Positions 16,566 through 24,878 of a stretch of 48,790 nucleotides of DNA are shown here, one piece after another. Below the pieces are notes generated by a model. The model did not search any database and was not told the DNA's origin. It saw only the letters and a list, made by a program, of their open reading frames with translations. Position 1 is the stretch's first letter, and each line of letters begins with the position of its first letter. A program made the position numbers and the translations under genes. This DNA comes from Akkermansiaceae bacterium (GTDB lineage Bacteria; Verrucomicrobiota; Verrucomicrobiia; Verrucomicrobiales; Akkermansiaceae). The stretch spans positions 1 through 48,790 of the forward strand of contig CANHPN010000011.1 of the NCBI GenBank assembly GCA_947462535.1, read 5' to 3'.

Positions 16566-16856
16566 ATGACGGTGAACTCCCTCGCTTTCACTATTTCGTG
16601 CTGCCCGTTCCCGGCAGTGCTTCCCTTGAAGTATCGCCCATGGTACCGCTGGATAAATTCACTCCGGGCGGTTAGTGCGGTTTTGGAGGGATTGCTCGAT
16701 GATGCAAAAATCCATGAGACTCTTACCCGTTTCCGGCAAATAATTATCAGGCAGACAACTCCCCTGAGGCGGAAGCGAACTTGTCCGCGCAAGGTCCGCC
16801 AGCCAGTGAATAGTTGGCCAACACTGACAGGTAATGAATCAAATGAATTCAGTTAG
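16566..16856 (+). pseudogene. Transposase-like C-terminal remnant (possibly IS4 family)
   Basis: A 96-codon frame ends with a helical segment (PWYRWINSLRAVSAVLEGLL) and the basic tail KRTCPRKVRQPVNSWPTL. This tail resembles the C-terminus of IS4-type DDE transposases, where a CPRxVRxPVxxWP motif is usual. No DDE catalytic core, intact start or terminal inverted repeat is visible, so it would be a dead fragment. Its moderate GC and lack of codon bias contrast with the neighbours. The assignment rests on remembered similarity of the tail. Confidence 0.42.
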
Positions 16857-17033
16857 TTGTTTCAGATTATCAATCTTCCCTAAAGGTGTTGTGCCCGGAC
16901 CGCAAAATGACGCGGAAGATTCTTGCCATCATCTCTTCCTCATGGCAAATGATGATGATCCGTCAAGCGGATGAATTTTCACGTCGCTGCGCGGCTCTTC
17001 CGCTCTAACGTGTTCTGGCCGATTGGAAAAATC

Positions 17034-19970
17034 ATGAATGTCCCACCTGCTCCCGCCAGCCACCCGACAAGCCGCGCCACGTCCACATGGATCGCCGGGT
17101 TGGCGGTAATCATCGGCGTGGGTGTGTTCCTGACGATCTCCGGCTACCCGGCCGGACTGGGTGGCGGCCGTCACGGCTGGGATCTGTCCACTGGGTCGAT
17201 TTCCGCAGCGTCGTTTTGCTTAGTGATCGGCTTGTCGATGCTCCGCGCCGGGTGGCGGGAGGCGGGGATTCGCTGGTTGATCAGTCCGTGGCGCACTGCG
17301 GGTGTCGCCGGCGGGCTGGCCTTGCTGCTGGTTATCGCGGCGTTTGCACACCGGAGTTCGAGAGATCTGGCAGATGCCGCCGCGCGGGAGCAACGGTCCT
17401 ATCAAGTCATCGCCAGGATCAGCGAGCTGCGGAGCCACATCGATGAATCGCGGGACGCGGTGCGCGGATATGTGATCACGGGGCGGCAGGAATTCCTAAC
17501 AATTTTTAACAAGGGGCTTCCCAAGTGGGAGGAAAACATCCGGGAGTTGCGTGAAATGACGGCGGACAATGCAGGGCAACAGGCGCGGCTCGCCAAGGTC
17601 GACGGGCAGATCGCCGGGGAGTTCGAGGCCATGCGGCGGATGGCAGACATTCGCCGGGACGCAGGTTTTGAAGCGTCGGCGCTGCTGATAAGCGACGGCG
17701 GCGGTGCCGAATCCGAGGGGGTTCGCAAGGGCCTTCACGAGATGACGGTAGAGGAAAAGCGGGGCCTCGTCGTGGGCGAGGCGGAGCGGGGCGCGCTCAA
17801 CGGCCGCGCGTTCGCCATCCTCCCTGTCGGCGTGCTGGTGAGCGTGGTGCTCCTCAGTTCCAGCCTGCTGCGGCTCAACAGGGAGATGGCTACCCGCCAG
17901 CACGGCACCCGAGTGTTAGCCTGGGAGAAGGGCGCGCTGGAACTCATCGGCAGCGCCGCCTCGCTCCGCGAGGTCCTGGACGGACTGCTGCTAGGTCTTG
18001 AAAAACAACTGCCCGGAGCGCTCGGTGTCGCCCGCCTCCTCGAGGACGGGCATTTGCAATCCGCGGCGGCGCCCAGCCTGCCGGAATCCTTCAACCGCGC
18101 GTTCGACGGCTTGATCCCTGGCCCCGCCACAGCCTCCTGCGGCAAGGCGGCGCATTTCGACACGCAGGTCATCGTCCCGGACATTCTCGGTGACCCGCTG
18201 TGGGCCGAATACCGCGGCCTGGCGCTGGGCCACGGTCTGCGCGCCGCCTGGTCCACGCCGATACATGATCATGCCGGCGGGCTTCTGGGAACCTTTTGCA
18301 TCTACTATCAGGAACCCCGCCGTCCCGGCCATACCGACCTGGATCTGATAGCACGGGCGGTGGACGTCATGCGCATCGCCATCGAGCGCAAGCGGGCGGA
18401 GAAGGAAATCCGCAAGCTCACCGCCGGACTCGAGCAGCGGGTGGCGGAGCGCACCGCCGAACTGCAAGCCGCCAACGCGACCCTAGGCGATTTCAAGGCC
18501 GCGCTTGATAGACACGCCATCGTCGCCATCACCGACGCCCGCGGAATAATCACCTACGCCAACGACAAGTTCTGCCAAATCTCCCGATATTCGCGCGAGG
18601 AGCTGGTCGGGCGGGATCACGGCCTGGTGAATTCGGGGCATCATCCGGATGAATTTTTCAAGGATCTCTGGCAGACAATCACCAGCGGCCGCGTGTGGAA
18701 GGGCGAGATCAAGAATCGCAGGAAAGATGGTTCCTGCTACTGGGTGACCAGCACCATCGTTCCTTTCCTCGGGCCGGACGGAAGGCCGGCCCAGTTCATA
18801 GCGATCCATAACGACATCACCGAGCGCAAGCGCGCGGAAGAGGCCTTGCGCGAGAGCGAGGAGCGAGTGCGGCTCGCCACCGACACGGCCCGCATCGGCG
18901 TCTGGGAGCGCGACCCGAAGAGCAACCTGCTACGGTGGGACGCCCGGATGTTCGCGATTTATGGAATGCCTGCCAAGCCGGATGGACTGGTCTCCTACCT
19001 CGACTGGCAGGCGCGGGTACTCCCGGCCGATCTCGCCGCGCAGGAGGCGCGGCTGCAGCGCACCATCGGGACTTGCGGCGAGGATCAGCGCGAGTTCCGA
19101 ATCGTGCGCGCATCCGACCAAGCCGTGCGCGTCATCCAAGCCGCAGAAAGAGTCATCCCCGGAGTCAATGGCGAGGCGGCGCGGATCGTGGGTGTCAATC
19201 TCGACATCACCGAGCGCAAGCAGTCGGAGGAGGAAATCGGCGGGCTGAACGCCGATCTCCGGCGCCACGCTGCGGAGCTGATCGAGTCTAACAAGGAGCT
19301 GGAGGCGTTCAGTTATTCCGTCTCCCACGACCTGCGCGCGCCGCTGCGGGCGGTGGATGGTTTCTCGCGGATGGTGCTGGCCGACTATGCTCCCAAGCTC
19401 GACGACGAAGGCCGCCGGATGCTCGGCGTGATCCGCGGCGAGGCGCAACGGATGGGACGGCTCATCGACGATTTGCTCGCTTTTTCCCGGCTCGGCCGAC
19501 AGCCGATAGAATCGGTGTGGATCGAGATGGAGGGAATGGCGCGGTCGGTTTTCGACGAGTTGACCGCGCGGGAGCCGAACGAACGGTTGCGGCTCGCTCT
19601 GCCGCCGCTGCCGCCCGCCCGCGGATCGGAAGCGATGATCCGACAGGTGTGGGTGAATCTGATAGAAAACGCCATCAAGTTCACGAAAGAGCGCGAGGTC
19701 GCCGAGATCGAGATCGGTGCCCGGGATGGCGGAAACAACGGGCAGGTTTACTACGTCAGGGACAACGGCATCGGCTTCGACATGTGTTACGTGGACAAGC
19801 TTTTCGGAGTCTTCCAGCGCCTGCACAGCCAAGAGGAATTTCCGGGGACCGGCGTCGGGCTGGCCCTCGTCCAGCGCATCGTGAAGCGCCACGGCGGCCG
19901 CGTCTGGGCCGAGGGGCAGGTCGATCAAGGCGCGACTTTCTATTTCACACTCCCCAGTCAATCCTCATGA
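17034..19970 (+). CDS. Membrane sensor histidine kinase (CHASE3-GAF-PAS-PAS-HisKA-HATPase)
   Basis: 978 residues from the ATG at 17034; an ATG at 16971 in the same frame adds 21. Three N-terminal hydrophobic helices precede a CHASE3-like extracytoplasmic sensor (about 100-255) and a further helix (about 260-282). GAF follows (about 300-450), then a short coiled coil, PAS (about 485-600), PAS/PAC (about 605-730) and the dimerisation domain. The phosphoaccepting histidine is His765 in YSVSHDLRAPLRAVDGFSR, and the ATPase has ENAIKFTKE, DNGIGFD and GTGVGLALVQRIV. The HDLRAPLRAVDGFS form is that of phytochrome-like kinases. The GAF has no evident chromophore-binding signature. Its stop overlaps the start of a receiver gene (ATGA), so kinase and receiver are coupled partners. 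Confidence 0.93.
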   Translation: MNVPPAPASHPTSRATSTWIAGLAVIIGVGVFLTISGYPAGLGGGRHGWDLSTGSISAASFCLVIGLSMLRAGWREAGIRWLISPWRTAGVAGGLALLLVIAAFAHRSSRDLADAAAREQRSYQVIARISELRSHIDESRDAVRGYVITGRQEFLTIFNKGLPKWEENIRELREMTADNAGQQARLAKVDGQIAGEFEAMRRMADIRRDAGFEASALLISDGGGAESEGVRKGLHEMTVEEKRGLVVGEAERGALNGRAFAILPVGVLVSVVLLSSSLLRLNREMATRQHGTRVLAWEKGALELIGSAASLREVLDGLLLGLEKQLPGALGVARLLEDGHLQSAAAPSLPESFNRAFDGLIPGPATASCGKAAHFDTQVIVPDILGDPLWAEYRGLALGHGLRAAWSTPIHDHAGGLLGTFCIYYQEPRRPGHTDLDLIARAVDVMRIAIERKRAEKEIRKLTAGLEQRVAERTAELQAANATLGDFKAALDRHAIVAITDARGIITYANDKFCQISRYSREELVGRDHGLVNSGHHPDEFFKDLWQTITSGRVWKGEIKNRRKDGSCYWVTSTIVPFLGPDGRPAQFIAIHNDITERKRAEEALRESEERVRLATDTARIGVWERDPKSNLLRWDARMFAIYGMPAKPDGLVSYLDWQARVLPADLAAQEARLQRTIGTCGEDQREFRIVRASDQAVRVIQAAERVIPGVNGEAARIVGVNLDITERKQSEEEIGGLNADLRRHAAELIESNKELEAFSYSVSHDLRAPLRAVDGFSRMVLADYAPKLDDEGRRMLGVIRGEAQRMGRLIDDLLAFSRLGRQPIESVWIEMEGMARSVFDELTAREPNERLRLALPPLPPARGSEAMIRQVWVNLIENAIKFTKEREVAEIEIGARDGGNNGQVYYVRDNGIGFDMCYVDKLFGVFQRLHSQEEFPGTGVGLALVQRIVKRHGGRVWAEGQVDQGATFYFTLPSQSS

Positions 19971-20413
19971 ACACTCCCCTCGAAATCCTCCTGGTAGAAG
20001 ACAACCCGCACGACGCGGAGCTCGCCATTCTCGCCCTCAAGCAACGCAATCTAGCGAACCGCCTCGTCCACGTGGAGGACGGGCGGGCGGCGCTCGATTT
20101 CCTGTTCGGCGTCGGCACCCACAAAGGCCGCGATGTCGGACTCCAGCCCAAAGTCGTGCTGCTCGACCTGAAGCTGCCGAAGGTGGACGGGATCGAGGTC
20201 TTGCGCCAGATCCGGGCGGACGAGCGCACCAAGCTGGTTCCCGTCGTGATCCTCAGCTCCTCCCGGGAAAGCCGCGACGTGGCCATGGCCTACCAGCTCG
20301 GGGCGAACAGCTACATCGTGAAACCCGTCGACTTCGAGAACTACTGCGACGCCGTGACCAATATGGGAATGTATTGGCTGGTACTGAACGAAATACCGCT
20401 CATGAAACCATGA
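19967..20413 (+). CDS. Single-domain response regulator (Rcp1-like receiver)
   Basis: 148 residues, one CheY-like receiver with acidic pocket ED at 11-12, phosphoacceptor Asp67 in VVLLDLKLPKVDG, the Ser of VILSSS, and the conserved Lys in IVKPVDF. There is no output domain. It resembles Rcp1-type receivers that are encoded directly after phytochrome-like kinases and take phosphate from them. The start overlaps the kinase stop and its own stop overlaps the next gene's start, both as ATGA. It probably shuttles phosphate or binds a partner protein. Confidence 0.92.
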   Translation: MNTPLEILLVEDNPHDAELAILALKQRNLANRLVHVEDGRAALDFLFGVGTHKGRDVGLQPKVVLLDLKLPKVDGIEVLRQIRADERTKLVPVVILSSSRESRDVAMAYQLGANSYIVKPVDFENYCDAVTNMGMYWLVLNEIPLMKP

Positions 20414-21696
20414 ACACTGCTGAAAACGCCAGCCTCCGCATCCTGTCCCTGGAGGACTCGGAGCTGGATGCGGAATTGATCCTGCGCGAGCTCAAACAGG
20501 GAGGGCTCGAGTTCGTATCGACTCGCGTGCAGAACGGCGACGACTTCGAGCGGGCGCTCGCGGAATTCCGGCCAGGCCTGGTTCTAGCGGACTACAAGCT
20601 GCCGACCTTCAACGGCGCGCAGGCCCTCGCCATGGCGAGGGAGCGCTGCCCGGATGTGCCGGTCATCATCATTTCAGGCGCGGTGGGCGAGGAGACCGCA
20701 GTGGAGCTGCTCAAGAATGGCGCGACGGATTTCGTGCTGAAAGACCGCATCCACGGCCGCCTCGTGCCGGCGGTGCATCGGGCGCTGCGGGAAGTCGCCG
20801 AGCGCGACGCCCGCTGCCAGGCGGAGGCCGACCTGCGCGCCCTCAACGAGCAGCTCGAACAACGCGTCGTCGATCGGACGCGCGAGCTGTGGGCGAAAAA
20901 CGCGATCATGGAGGAGGACCTGGACATGGCGCGCGAACTCCAGATGGCGTTCCTTCCCCAGCATTTCCCGACGCTTCCGCGCGGTGTGGAGCAAGCTGCC
21001 AGCGCCGTGAAATTCTGTAGCATCTTCCACCCGACCAGTTCAGTTAGCGGGGACTTTTTCAACGTCGTCCGCGTCTCGGACACCGCCGTCGGCGTCTTCA
21101 TCTGCGACGTGATGGGCCACGGCGTGCGCGCCGCGCTGGTCACCGCGATGATGCGTGCGCTGGAGGAGCAGCTCGGCGAGCTGGCGGGCAATCCCGGCGC
21201 GCTACTCACGGAAATGAACCGGGCCCTGCGCGGTATTCTGCGGCAGTTGGGCACCACGCTTTTCACCACCGCCTGTTATATCATCGTGGACGTCGCCAAC
21301 GGGCGGCTCACCTTCGCCAACGCCGGCCATCCGAGCCCGCTGCTGTTGCACGGCTCTCCCCGCGGGGTCGAGCCCATCACCGCCCGCCGCGTGCCGGGCC
21401 CCGCGCTCGGCCTGATTGACGATGTGGAGTACATCACTCACGAGCTGCCGATCGCGGCCGGTGACCGGATCCTCGCCTTCACCGACGGCTTGTTCGAGGT
21501 CGAGAACGCGAATGCCGAGCCCTTCAGCGTTGACCGCCTGCGCGAGTTGATCCGCAGCCGCGCGGGGCTGCCGCTGGCCGAGCTGTTGCAGGATGTTTTC
21601 GACGAGGTCGAGCACTTCGCGGAGGGTCAGGAATTCTCCGACGATGTCTGCCTCATCGGCATGGAAATCTCGCGGCTGGCCGCCAGCGCCGCGTGA
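20410..21696 (+). CDS. Response regulator with PP2C/SpoIIE-type phosphatase output (RsbU-like)
   Basis: 428 residues. The receiver domain (about 8-130) has phosphoacceptor Asp61 in LVLADYKLPTFNG. A coiled-coil linker (about 145-185) is followed by a PPM/SpoIIE phosphatase domain with metal-binding motifs SGDFFNVV, ICDVMGHGVRAALV and FTDGLFEV, and a final DDVCLIGMEI. In known systems such proteins dephosphorylate an anti-sigma-factor antagonist and release a stress sigma factor. No STAS antagonist, anti-sigma kinase or sigma gene lies in the window, so the target must be elsewhere. The gene is the third of a tightly coupled operon with the kinase and the stand-alone receiver. Confidence 0.93.
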   Translation: MNTAENASLRILSLEDSELDAELILRELKQGGLEFVSTRVQNGDDFERALAEFRPGLVLADYKLPTFNGAQALAMARERCPDVPVIIISGAVGEETAVELLKNGATDFVLKDRIHGRLVPAVHRALREVAERDARCQAEADLRALNEQLEQRVVDRTRELWAKNAIMEEDLDMARELQMAFLPQHFPTLPRGVEQAASAVKFCSIFHPTSSVSGDFFNVVRVSDTAVGVFICDVMGHGVRAALVTAMMRALEEQLGELAGNPGALLTEMNRALRGILRQLGTTLFTTACYIIVDVANGRLTFANAGHPSPLLLHGSPRGVEPITARRVPGPALGLIDDVEYITHELPIAAGDRILAFTDGLFEVENANAEPFSVDRLRELIRSRAGLPLAELLQDVFDEVEHFAEGQEFSDDVCLIGMEISRLAASAA

Positions 21697-21865
21697 CGGC
21701 CCCGCCGATGAAGGTGAGGCCGGCGAGCAATCCCGCCTCGCCCGCCTCGCCCAGCTCGCGCAGAATGTCGTGATGCAGCAGTTCCTTCTCCACCACCGGG
21801 CGCAGGGTGGATAGATCGGCGCGCGATTTCAGCGCCTCGTCCACTAACTGGTCAAACAAGCTCAC
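21653..21865 (-). pseudogene. Truncated AbiEii/AbiGii-type toxin
   Basis: From a GTG at 21863-21865, which overlaps the AbiEi gene end, the frame reads SLFDQLVDEALKSRADLSTL, RPVVEKELLHHDILREL and LLAGLTFIGG. These are the N-terminal helix and the start of the nucleotidyltransferase core of AbiEii toxins. Intact members continue for about 200 residues past FIGG with the GS and DxD catalytic motifs. Here homology stops near 21700, and the frame then runs antisense into the phosphatase gene and ends. It is therefore catalytically dead. A 9-bp unit CGCCTCGCC is duplicated inside the frame and adds GEA to the usual sequence. Confidence 0.72.
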
Positions 21866-22373
21866 GCGCCGCCTCCTCGTCCACGAGTTCCATGTCGCGC
21901 AGCGCTTGTCGCACCGAAGCGCGCCACAAATGTCGCTCGGCATCATAGGTCAGCTCGCCGCCAACGTCGTCCGGCTGCTGCGCCGTATGGACGAACTCGA
22001 TGTGGCCATAATCGCCGCAATCCACCACATGGCTGCGCCCGGAAGTCATGAGGCTGATCCAGTTCATCGGCACCTGCGAGATTACTCCCGCATCGCTCAA
22101 CACCGTTTCCAAGCTGATGCAGTTGAACTCGTCGGCCCGCAACCGCGCCGCCGCGTGAAACAGCAGGTTTCCAGACGGATGATCCGGCACCGGATAAAAA
22201 TAGATTCCCCGGCAGACCCGCTTCAGCAGGCCCGCCTTCGTCGCCCGTGACAAAAGCACCGCCAATTGCCCGCACCCCGGCACCGCCGCCGCCAGGTCCG
22301 ACGGCGCGAACACGCAATGCTCCGGACCCGCCAGCGAGCGGAGCGTCTCGGAAAGTTGCTTGAGTGGCTGCAT
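21852..22373 (-). CDS. AbiEi-family antitoxin (type IV toxin-antitoxin)
   Basis: 173 residues: an N-terminal winged-helix segment (FAPSDLAAAV, then LAVLLSRATKAGLLKRVCRGIYFY) characteristic of AbiEi, followed by the C-terminal antitoxin region (LISLETVLSD-like, MTSGRSHVVDCGDYG). AbiEi antitoxins repress their own operon and block an AbiEii nucleotidyltransferase toxin without direct binding. The neighbouring toxin is truncated, so this antitoxin is an orphan. It may survive through its DNA-binding function or be in the process of loss. Upstream DNA (22374-22471) is AT-rich, and its TTACAAAACATTGCAAAAG stretch is a candidate operator. Confidence 0.85.
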   Translation of the reverse strand: MQPLKQLSETLRSLAGPEHCVFAPSDLAAAVPGCGQLAVLLSRATKAGLLKRVCRGIYFYPVPDHPSGNLLFHAAARLRADEFNCISLETVLSDAGVISQVPMNWISLMTSGRSHVVDCGDYGHIEFVHTAQQPDDVGGELTYDAERHLWRASVRQALRDMELVDEEAARELV

Positions 22374-22471
22374 GGCAGAACTTTACAAAACATTGCAAAA
22401 GCGCAGTGTTTTGTAGAGCGAAAGTATTTAAGGTTTTCAAATGAACCTGGAAAAGCCAGTCGCTTCTATCG

Positions 22472-23980
22472 TCATTCCTTCTTCCACTGCAACGCCGTGC
22501 CCGCAGGCATCAGGCGTGCGGCGCGGGCGATGTCCCAGTTGCTGAGGCGCAGTCCGCCGATGCCTTCTAACTTCATCCGCGCGGGGATGCCGGTGCCGTG
22601 CAATCCGTAGGGCAGGGGATCGGTGCTGCCGGACTTGGCGAGGTTGATCCAGATGACACCGACAGGGTTGTTAGGACCGGGTGCGAGGAATTGGTCCTTT
22701 TCCAGCGGAGGGTCGATCACGGGTTCCGGACCAGCCACGAAATCGCCGGCCGGCGCGGGCTTGGGTTTCGGAATTTCCCGGGGTTCGCGTCTGGTGGCCA
22801 GGCGCGGCTGTGGGATGGCGTCGAGGACGGTCCATTTGTCGCGGCCACGAAGCCCCGGGCGCGCGGTGGTCAGCGGCATGACGGCGATGAGTTTTCCCTC
22901 ACACGAGATTTCCAGCCGGGACAATAACACCACTGCGGCGGTGACGGGCTTCTGCGGATCGGCGGCCGGTTGCAGCGGGGCGGCGAGCGCTTTTTCGATT
23001 TCAAACGGAACGACGTTAGGCACTTGGAACCCGGTGCCGACGGCGGGCGTCGCTTTCAGTTGGGGATTGATGTGATGCAGAAACACCTCGTCGCAGTGGA
23101 AACGTTCGGCGACGAATTCCCACGCGCTCGTGTAGCCGAGGAAGTCCGCGGCGACCAGCTCGTCGATCGTGACCGGCGGTGGCAGTGGCGCGGGCGCGGC
23201 GGTCTTTTTCTTGGAGGATGACTTGCCGTTCCGGGAGGCCACCGGCTCGTCCTTGGGTGGCTTGATGAATTTAAAATCCTCCGCGCGCAGGGTATAGGTC
23301 GTGTAAGGCTGCGTCACCGTGGCCTCGGCTTTCGCTTTCAACAGGCAAGGACTCGCGGCGTCCGGGTGCGTGCGCTGATAGATCTCGCTGGCTTTCAGGA
23401 ACGTCGCGCCGGACTTGCCGTCGATCATGCCCGGAGAAAACATTTCCCTGTCGAGGAAGACCTGTAGCCGCACGTTATCGAGTTCCATCCTGGCCTCGAA
23501 GTCGGCATCGAAACCGAGGTCCGTCACGCCTGCTGGTGGGTTGGGTTCCGCTTTCGGTTCCGGTGGCGGCGGGATCAGCGTGAGCAAGTGCTCGTGCGTG
23601 GGGATGCGCAGTGTCTGGCCGATCTGAATGCGGTCGTCCTGCAGGTCGTTGAACTGCTTCAACTGCGCGGCAGTCATGTCGAACTTCCTCGCGATTTTGA
23701 TGATGGCGTCGCCCTTTTTCACGTCGTAAGTCTCCGGCCGCGGCGCAACGGGCTTGCCTGGTTCGATCGCGCCGGGCGGCTTGGGCAGCAGCGCCTCCGG
23801 CAGCGGCATGCCCCACTCCGTTTTCTCCGGCGGCGCGACCCACCATTTCCAATTCACGGCAAGCTCGAGTCCCGGCTCGATTTTGGACGAGGGTTTCACC
23901 ACGGTTTGGGCAAACAAACTTCCGCAGGTGAAACCGGCGATCGCGATTGATGATAGAGGACCTACAAATGAGAGTCGCAT
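22472..23980 (-). CDS. LysM protein with degenerate L,D-transpeptidase (YkuD-like) domain lacking the catalytic Cys
   Basis: 502 residues. A signal peptide (MRLSFVGPLSSIAIAGFTCG) precedes a LysM domain at about 84-130 (YDVKKGDAIIKIARKFDMTA to IGQTLRIP). A peptidoglycan-binding-like middle part follows (about 165-300), with a Lys/Pro-rich linker, and then a YkuD-like domain at about 365-490. The domain keeps His461 in YGLHGTG and the Arg478 region. Where active enzymes have SHGCIR, this protein has GIGGLR: the catalytic Cys position is Gly476 and the Ser/His positions are Gly473 and Ile474. It should not catalyse 3-3 crosslinking by the known mechanism. A structural or binding role at the cell wall is inferred. 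Confidence 0.82.
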   Translation of the reverse strand: MRLSFVGPLSSIAIAGFTCGSLFAQTVVKPSSKIEPGLELAVNWKWWVAPPEKTEWGMPLPEALLPKPPGAIEPGKPVAPRPETYDVKKGDAIIKIARKFDMTAAQLKQFNDLQDDRIQIGQTLRIPTHEHLLTLIPPPPEPKAEPNPPAGVTDLGFDADFEARMELDNVRLQVFLDREMFSPGMIDGKSGATFLKASEIYQRTHPDAASPCLLKAKAEATVTQPYTTYTLRAEDFKFIKPPKDEPVASRNGKSSSKKKTAAPAPLPPPVTIDELVAADFLGYTSAWEFVAERFHCDEVFLHHINPQLKATPAVGTGFQVPNVVPFEIEKALAAPLQPAADPQKPVTAAVVLLSRLEISCEGKLIAVMPLTTARPGLRGRDKWTVLDAIPQPRLATRREPREIPKPKPAPAGDFVAGPEPVIDPPLEKDQFLAPGPNNPVGVIWINLAKSGSTDPLPYGLHGTGIPARMKLEGIGGLRLSNWDIARAARLMPAGTALQWKKE

Positions 23981-24040
23981 GACTATCTACATACCGCACC
24001 CGGGACTTTCGGCAAAGCGGAATCAGCTCCGGGTCCGGGC

Positions 24041-24078
24041 CGCAGCAGGCTGCGACGCCCAAAGCGGCAGCAGGCCGC
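24041..24078. repeat. Twin-hairpin (REP-like) element
   Basis: Two GC-rich hairpins stand ten bases apart: CGCAGC-AG-GCTGCG at 24041-24054 and GCGGC-AGCAG-GCCGC at 24064-24078. Both contain GCAGCAGGC at the tip. They lie between two minus-strand genes, just downstream of the sugar-isomerase gene, where they could terminate or stabilise its mRNA. There is no T run. The paired, related stems look like a repetitive extragenic element; whether copies exist elsewhere cannot be seen here. Confidence 0.45.
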
Positions 24079-24089
24079 CGCATTCCATG

Positions 24090-24878
24090 TCAGACGCTGC
24101 ATGTCTCCACGCCTCGGCGGAGGCTGGCGAGCGGGTCGGTGGCTAACGGGATGAACTCCTGGCCGACGAAGCCCTGATAACCGGTGTCCGCGATGGCGCG
24201 CATGATGGCGGGGTAGTTGAGCTCCTGTGTTTCGTCGATCTCATTACGTCCGGGGCAGCCGCCGGTGTGGTAGTGGGTGAACCAGCGGTGGTTCTCGCGG
24301 ATGGTGCGGATGACGTCGCCCTCCATGACCTGCATGTGATAGATGTCGTAGAGCAGGCCGAAATTTTCGCTGCCGAGCGTCTCGCAGAGCCGCACGCCCC
24401 AGGCGCTGCGGTCGCACTGATAGTCGGGATGGTCGATCTTGCTGTTGAGCAGCTCCATGCAAAGCGTGAGGCCGAGTTCTTCGGCGAGCGGGAGCAGGCG
24501 GCGGAGGCCGGTGGCGCAGTTTTGGATGCCTTCCTCGTCCGAAATGCCCTCGCGGTTGCCGGAGAAGACGATGACGTTTTTCGCACCGGCGGCGGCCGCC
24601 GCCTTCATGTGCGGCTGATAGATTTCCACGAGCGTGTCGTGGTGTTCGAGGCGGTTGAAGGCTTTCTTGATGAGCCCGACTTCGGTGCCATCGGGAGTTT
24701 TTCCGACCGGGAAGCTGATCATGGCGCAGCCGAGGCCGTGTTTTTCCAAGACCGGCATGTCGTCGGGCATGACGAGTTCGACGGATGAAATGCCGATGTC
24801 TTTGGCGGCGACGCAGAGGGTTTCTAGCAGCATTTCGCCGTAACACCAGCGGCAAACAGAGTGCTTGACGCGGCTCAT
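24090..24878 (-). CDS. Hydroxypyruvate isomerase-like TIM-barrel protein
   Basis: 262 residues with the xylose-isomerase-like TIM-barrel fold. Metal-ligand candidates are Glu in CMELLNSK, Asp in LLYDIYHMQ, His in FTHYHTGG and Glu in VGQEFIP, the pattern of hydroxypyruvate isomerases (Hyi) and related sugar-phosphate isomerases/epimerases. Unlike many Verrucomicrobiota relatives it has no Tat signal, so it acts in the cytoplasm. Its start overlaps the ybeY stop (ATGA), which suggests co-translation although no functional link is known. The substrate could be hydroxypyruvate or another small ketose; this cannot be settled by sequence. Confidence 0.85.
   Translation of the reverse strand: MSRVKHSVCRWCYGEMLLETLCVAAKDIGISSVELVMPDDMPVLEKHGLGCAMISFPVGKTPDGTEVGLIKKAFNRLEHHDTLVEIYQPHMKAAAAAGAKNVIVFSGNREGISDEEGIQNCATGLRRLLPLAEELGLTLCMELLNSKIDHPDYQCDRSAWGVRLCETLGSENFGLLYDIYHMQVMEGDVIRTIRENHRWFTHYHTGGCPGRNEIDETQELNYPAIMRAIADTGYQGFVGQEFIPLATDPLASLRRGVETCSV

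Noticed and set aside
16352-16792. 146-codon minus-strand frame opposite the transposase-like remnant
   Set aside because: No motif, mixed composition, and no start context; the plus-strand tail fits a known protein end better.
17034-19970. Bacteriophytochrome photoreceptor
   Set aside because: The kinase core resembles phytochrome-type kinases, but the GAF region lacks a visible chromophore-binding motif, there is no PHY domain, and the protein has membrane helices with a CHASE3-like domain.
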